DNA of 7,677 nucleotides from Candidatus Woesearchaeota archaeon. Lineage in GTDB: Archaea > Nanobdellota > Nanobdellia > Woesearchaeales > GW2011-AR9. Below, piece by piece: positions 6,024 through 7,677 of the stretch. The notes beneath the pieces are model-generated. The model searched no databases and was not told the origin of the DNA. It was given only the letters and a program-made list of their open reading frames with translations. The stretch lies in NCBI GenBank assembly GCA_016203215.1, contig JACQNF010000083.1:1-7677 (forward strand), given 5' to 3'. A program made the position numbers and the translations under genes. Positions within the stretch are counted from its first letter, which is position 1. Every line of letters starts with the position of its first letter.

Positions 6024-7197
6024 GTATCTGAATCTGGCGCTGCGCAGCATCCGCCATCGGAAACTTCGGTCATGGCTGACCGTTGTCGGAATCGTTATCG
6101 GTGTCGCAGCGATTATTTCGTTGATTACGATCTCTCGCAGTTTGGAGACTACGATCAAGGACCAGTTTGAACAATTCGGTGCTAACCGGATCATGATCTC
6201 CGCAAAGGGGTTTCAGGGACCGGGAACGTCTTCAGAAGGATTGACAGTAGAGGATGTTGAGACGATCCAGAAAATTGGCGGTTTTTCGTATGTTCTTCCG
6301 GCGTTATTCAGGAATGCAGAAGTTCATTTTAACCGCGGGATTGGATTTGCCCCGATTACGGCATTGCCGACGGAAAATTTCAAGGAATTTTACGAGGACA
6401 CGGGCGTAGGATTACAAGAAGGAAGGTATATCAAAGAAGGGGAAAAGAACGTTGCGCTCGTCGGTGCGCGCGCGGCAACAGAAATGTTTACGAAAGAAAT
6501 CCGCGTAGGGAACAAAATTACGCTGAACAATAGGGATTTTAAGGTTGTCGGCATTGTTGAGGAGATTGGCAATGCCCAAGACGACAATCAAGTTGTTATC
6601 CCGTTAGAGACGGCGCGAGAGTTGTTTAAAGAGCCAGAGGATGTCGATGCGATTATTGCTCAAGTTAAAACGACGGCAGACATTCCTCAACTTCAAGAGA
6701 AGATCAGCAAAGAGCTTGAACGTAAACGCGGGGATACGAATTTTCAAGTGTTGACCGCATCGCAGATTCTCGAACAGATTACTCAAGTCTTGGGGATCAT
6801 GCAAGTCGTATTAGTGGGGATCGCGGCCATATCCCTTGTTGTTGGCGCGATTGGGATTATGAATTCGATGTACACCAGCGTCTTAGAACGGACAAAAGAG
6901 ATTGGTATCATGAAAGCGATTGGCGCGCGCAATAGCGATGTCCTGCTCATTTTTGTGATCGAATCCGGATTGATCGGCGTCGTCGGAGGAATCTTAGGGA
7001 TTTTATTAGGAGTAGGCATCGCGTTAGGCGTCGGTTCGATCTCTCAGCAAGCTGGTTTTAGCCTGACGATCACGATCGAGCCGTTAATTATTGTTTTTGG
7101 GCTGATATTTGCTTTTGTCGTCGGCGTTGTTTCTGGACTCCTCCCTGCGTATCAAGGATCGAAATTGAAGCCGGTGGATGCGCTGAGATATGAGTAA
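6013..7197 (+). CDS. ABC transporter permease, MacB/FtsX family
   Basis: The 394-residue membrane subunit of the MacB-like ABC system. The N-terminus has an amphipathic helix (NLALRSIRHRKLRSW) and the first membrane span (about 21-43, WLTVVGIVIGVAAIISL), then a soluble extracytoplasmic domain (about 45-260, MacB_PCD type). The FtsX domain follows with spans at about 262-285, 311-340 and 357-378. Between spans 2 and 3 lies the family coupling helix ERTKEIGIMKAIGA (292-305), which docks on the ATPase; the end SKLKPVDALRYE is the family C-terminus. The size is that of a four-span permease without the fused ATPase of bacterial MacB. An upstream in-frame ATG (5962) would add 17 residues unlike the family, so 6013 is used. 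It would work as a dimer with the ATPase encoded at 4457-5182. The substrate cannot be told from sequence. Confidence 0.94.
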   Translation: MLVEYLNLALRSIRHRKLRSWLTVVGIVIGVAAIISLITISRSLETTIKDQFEQFGANRIMISAKGFQGPGTSSEGLTVEDVETIQKIGGFSYVLPALFRNAEVHFNRGIGFAPITALPTENFKEFYEDTGVGLQEGRYIKEGEKNVALVGARAATEMFTKEIRVGNKITLNNRDFKVVGIVEEIGNAQDDNQVVIPLETARELFKEPEDVDAIIAQVKTTADIPQLQEKISKELERKRGDTNFQVLTASQILEQITQVLGIMQVVLVGIAAISLVVGAIGIMNSMYTSVLERTKEIGIMKAIGARNSDVLLIFVIESGLIGVVGGILGILLGVGIALGVGSISQQAGFSLTITIEPLIIVFGLIFAFVVGVVSGLLPAYQGSKLKPVDALRYE

Positions 7198-7250
7198 GGA
7201 AAGGTGAAAATCGAGGAAGAAATTCACCCTCAGAGTGGCCGTTCTGCACA

Positions 7251-7259
7251 TTTTTTTTT
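7251..7259 (+). terminator. oligo-T terminator of the ABC operon
   Basis: Nine consecutive T on the + strand, 54 bases after the permease stop. A weak upstream stem (GGTGAA 7203-7208 with TTCACC 7223-7228) is present but too far away to form a bacterial-type terminator; the T tract alone suits archaeal termination. Confidence 0.6.
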
Positions 7260-7447
7260 GATCGCCTCTCCAGGGAGTGATACAGTTAAGAAAAAGAAAT
7301 TTAAAGAAAAAGCGCCAGCACCCGGACATTCAGCGAAACTACCTCGTAAACGTTAGTTTCTCATTTGAACCGGGAATCCCAAAGGGAGCAGTTCACTCGA
7401 TAATCCAGTTCGAGATTCGACCTGACTTTTCTGCCGCACTACCGGAT

Positions 7448-7518
7448 TATGCGATGCTGGCGCGAAGCGCTACATCGCGACCAAAAGCCCAAAGCTTTTG
7501 TGTATGCGATGCTGGCGC
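7448..7518. repeat. two copies of a 16-base repeat forming alternative hairpins
   Basis: TATGCGATGCTGGCGC occurs at 7448-7463 and again, identical, at 7503-7518. Between them lies GCGCTACATCGC (7467-7478), complementary to part of either copy apart from one bulged C and a G-U pair. Copy 1 can form a hairpin at 7451-7478 with a GAA loop; copy 2 can form a longer one at 7467-7518 that encloses CAAAAGC/GCTTTTG (7482-7488 with 7494-7500). The two folds exclude each other. The copies lie in different reading frames relative to the only open frame here, which argues against coding. It may be a dispersed palindromic repeat or part of a structured RNA. Confidence 0.65.
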
Positions 7519-7567
7519 AGAGTAAAACGGAAAAAAGACAGGGTTTATAAAATTATAGAAAAAATAC

Positions 7568-7577
7568 AAAAAAAAAA
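7568..7577 (-). terminator. oligo-T terminator of the right-edge minus-strand gene
   Basis: Read on the minus strand, ten T follow directly after the TAA stop at 7580-7578, then a second run of six T (7559-7564) and a third (7531-7536). This is a strong archaeal-type termination region. Confidence 0.65.
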
Positions 7578-7677
7578 TTACTTTTTCTTCTTCATTTCTG
7601 CTTCAGGCATCTCGCACATTCCCTTCGTGCAATGAGGGCACATCGGCATGACCATTTTAAGCAATCCGCCAAGGACC
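7578..7677 (-). CDS. C-terminal end of an unidentified protein (cut by window edge)
   Basis: The last 32 residues of a minus-strand gene that continues beyond the right edge. The readable part is VLGGLLKMVMP, then MCPHCTKGMC with a CxxC plus a further Cys (C13, C16, C21 of the visible part), a Met-rich stretch (seven Met in 32 residues), and a terminal KKKK before TAA. The Cys pattern could bind a metal or form a redox pair, but the rest of the protein is needed. The frame is supported by the open reading and by the T10 terminator immediately after the stop. No family recognised. Confidence 0.6.
   Translation of the reverse strand, partial: VLGGLLKMVMPMCPHCTKGMCEMPEAEMKKKK

Larger units (their letters stand above)
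7198..7577. other. intergenic region of 380 bases with no convincing gene
   Basis: Lies between the ABC permease and the gene entering from the right edge. It holds an oligo-T terminator (7251-7259), an AT-rich TATA-like stretch (AAATTTAAAG, 7297-7306), a small hairpin (TGAAC 7366-7370 with GTTCA 7391-7395, inner stem TCCC/GGGA), a strongly palindromic repeat block (7448-7518), and A-rich sequence that terminates the minus-strand gene. A possible 82-codon frame starting with GTG at 7277 is not accepted as a gene. A small structured RNA between about 7325 and 7530 is conceivable but unproven. Confidence 0.6.

Noticed and set aside
7366..7395. Resemblance to SRP RNA helix 8 (GGGAGCAG next to a CCC/GGG stem)
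   Set aside because: The GNAR tetraloop and the CAGG side of the symmetric loop are missing, and no other SRP RNA segment is visible around it.
7390..7430. tRNA-like T-loop strings (GTTCGAGATTC on +, GGTTCAAAT on -)
   Set aside because: The flanking five-base T stems do not pair and no acceptor, D or anticodon arms are found at the proper distances.
7277..7525. 82-codon + strand open frame beginning with GTG
   Set aside because: It runs through the palindromic block, whose two identical copies are read in different frames, has no recognisable domain, and lacks a properly spaced ribosome site. Conservation evidence could reverse this.
1..7677. CRISPR arrays, insertion sequences, tRNA or rRNA genes
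   Set aside because: No regularly spaced repeats, transposase frames, terminal inverted repeats with target duplications, or RNA-gene signatures were seen in the window.

Overview
The window is archaeal. It opens with an archaeal/eukaryal-type ribosomal protein uS10, contains single-domain KaiC/RecA-fold proteins, and shows BRE/TATA-like boxes lying about 27 nt upstream of start codons, so that several mRNAs look leaderless. Elsewhere there are Shine-Dalgarno sites that match an archaeal 16S tail. Small compact genes and cell-surface proteins with a CGDxxC...CPxDCGxC motif would fit a DPANN lineage such as Woesearchaeota, but no phylogenetic marker here was tested, so the lineage is an inference.

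Layout, left to right. (1) rps10 on the + strand (39-353). (2) A convergent two-gene minus-strand operon: a nitroreductase (974-1540) whose only sensible start is an ACG codon behind a strong Shine-Dalgarno, overlapping by ATGA a small RecA/KaiC-fold protein that has lost its P-loop (417-977). (3) A divergent, intact single-domain KaiC-like ATPase (1730-2560, +). (4) Convergent with it, a 584-residue minus-strand cell-surface protein (2579-4333) with signal peptide, Cys-rich motif, Thr-rich linker, four Ig-like domains, one membrane span and a charged cytoplasmic helical tail. (5) Divergent from that, a three-gene + strand ABC operon (4457-7197): LolD/MacB-type ATPase, membrane-anchored CARDB/COG1361-like protein, and MacB/FtsX-type permease, with overlapping genes. 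(6) A 380-base tail with no convincing gene: an oligo-T terminator, and a compact palindromic element with two copies of a 16-base repeat. (7) The last 32 residues of a minus-strand gene entering from the right edge.

How the parts may work together. The ABC operon should build a mechanotransducing (MacB-like) membrane complex, with the CARDB protein as an accessory extracellular subunit. The surface protein and the ABC operon are fired from a 123-bp divergent spacer. It carries the same 12-base TATA element in inverted orientation, at identical distance from each start codon, so the two units are probably expressed together. The paired KaiC-like proteins (one active, one P-loop-less) around a nitroreductase suggest a second, separate regulatory or redox-linked unit, but its function cannot be read from sequence alone.
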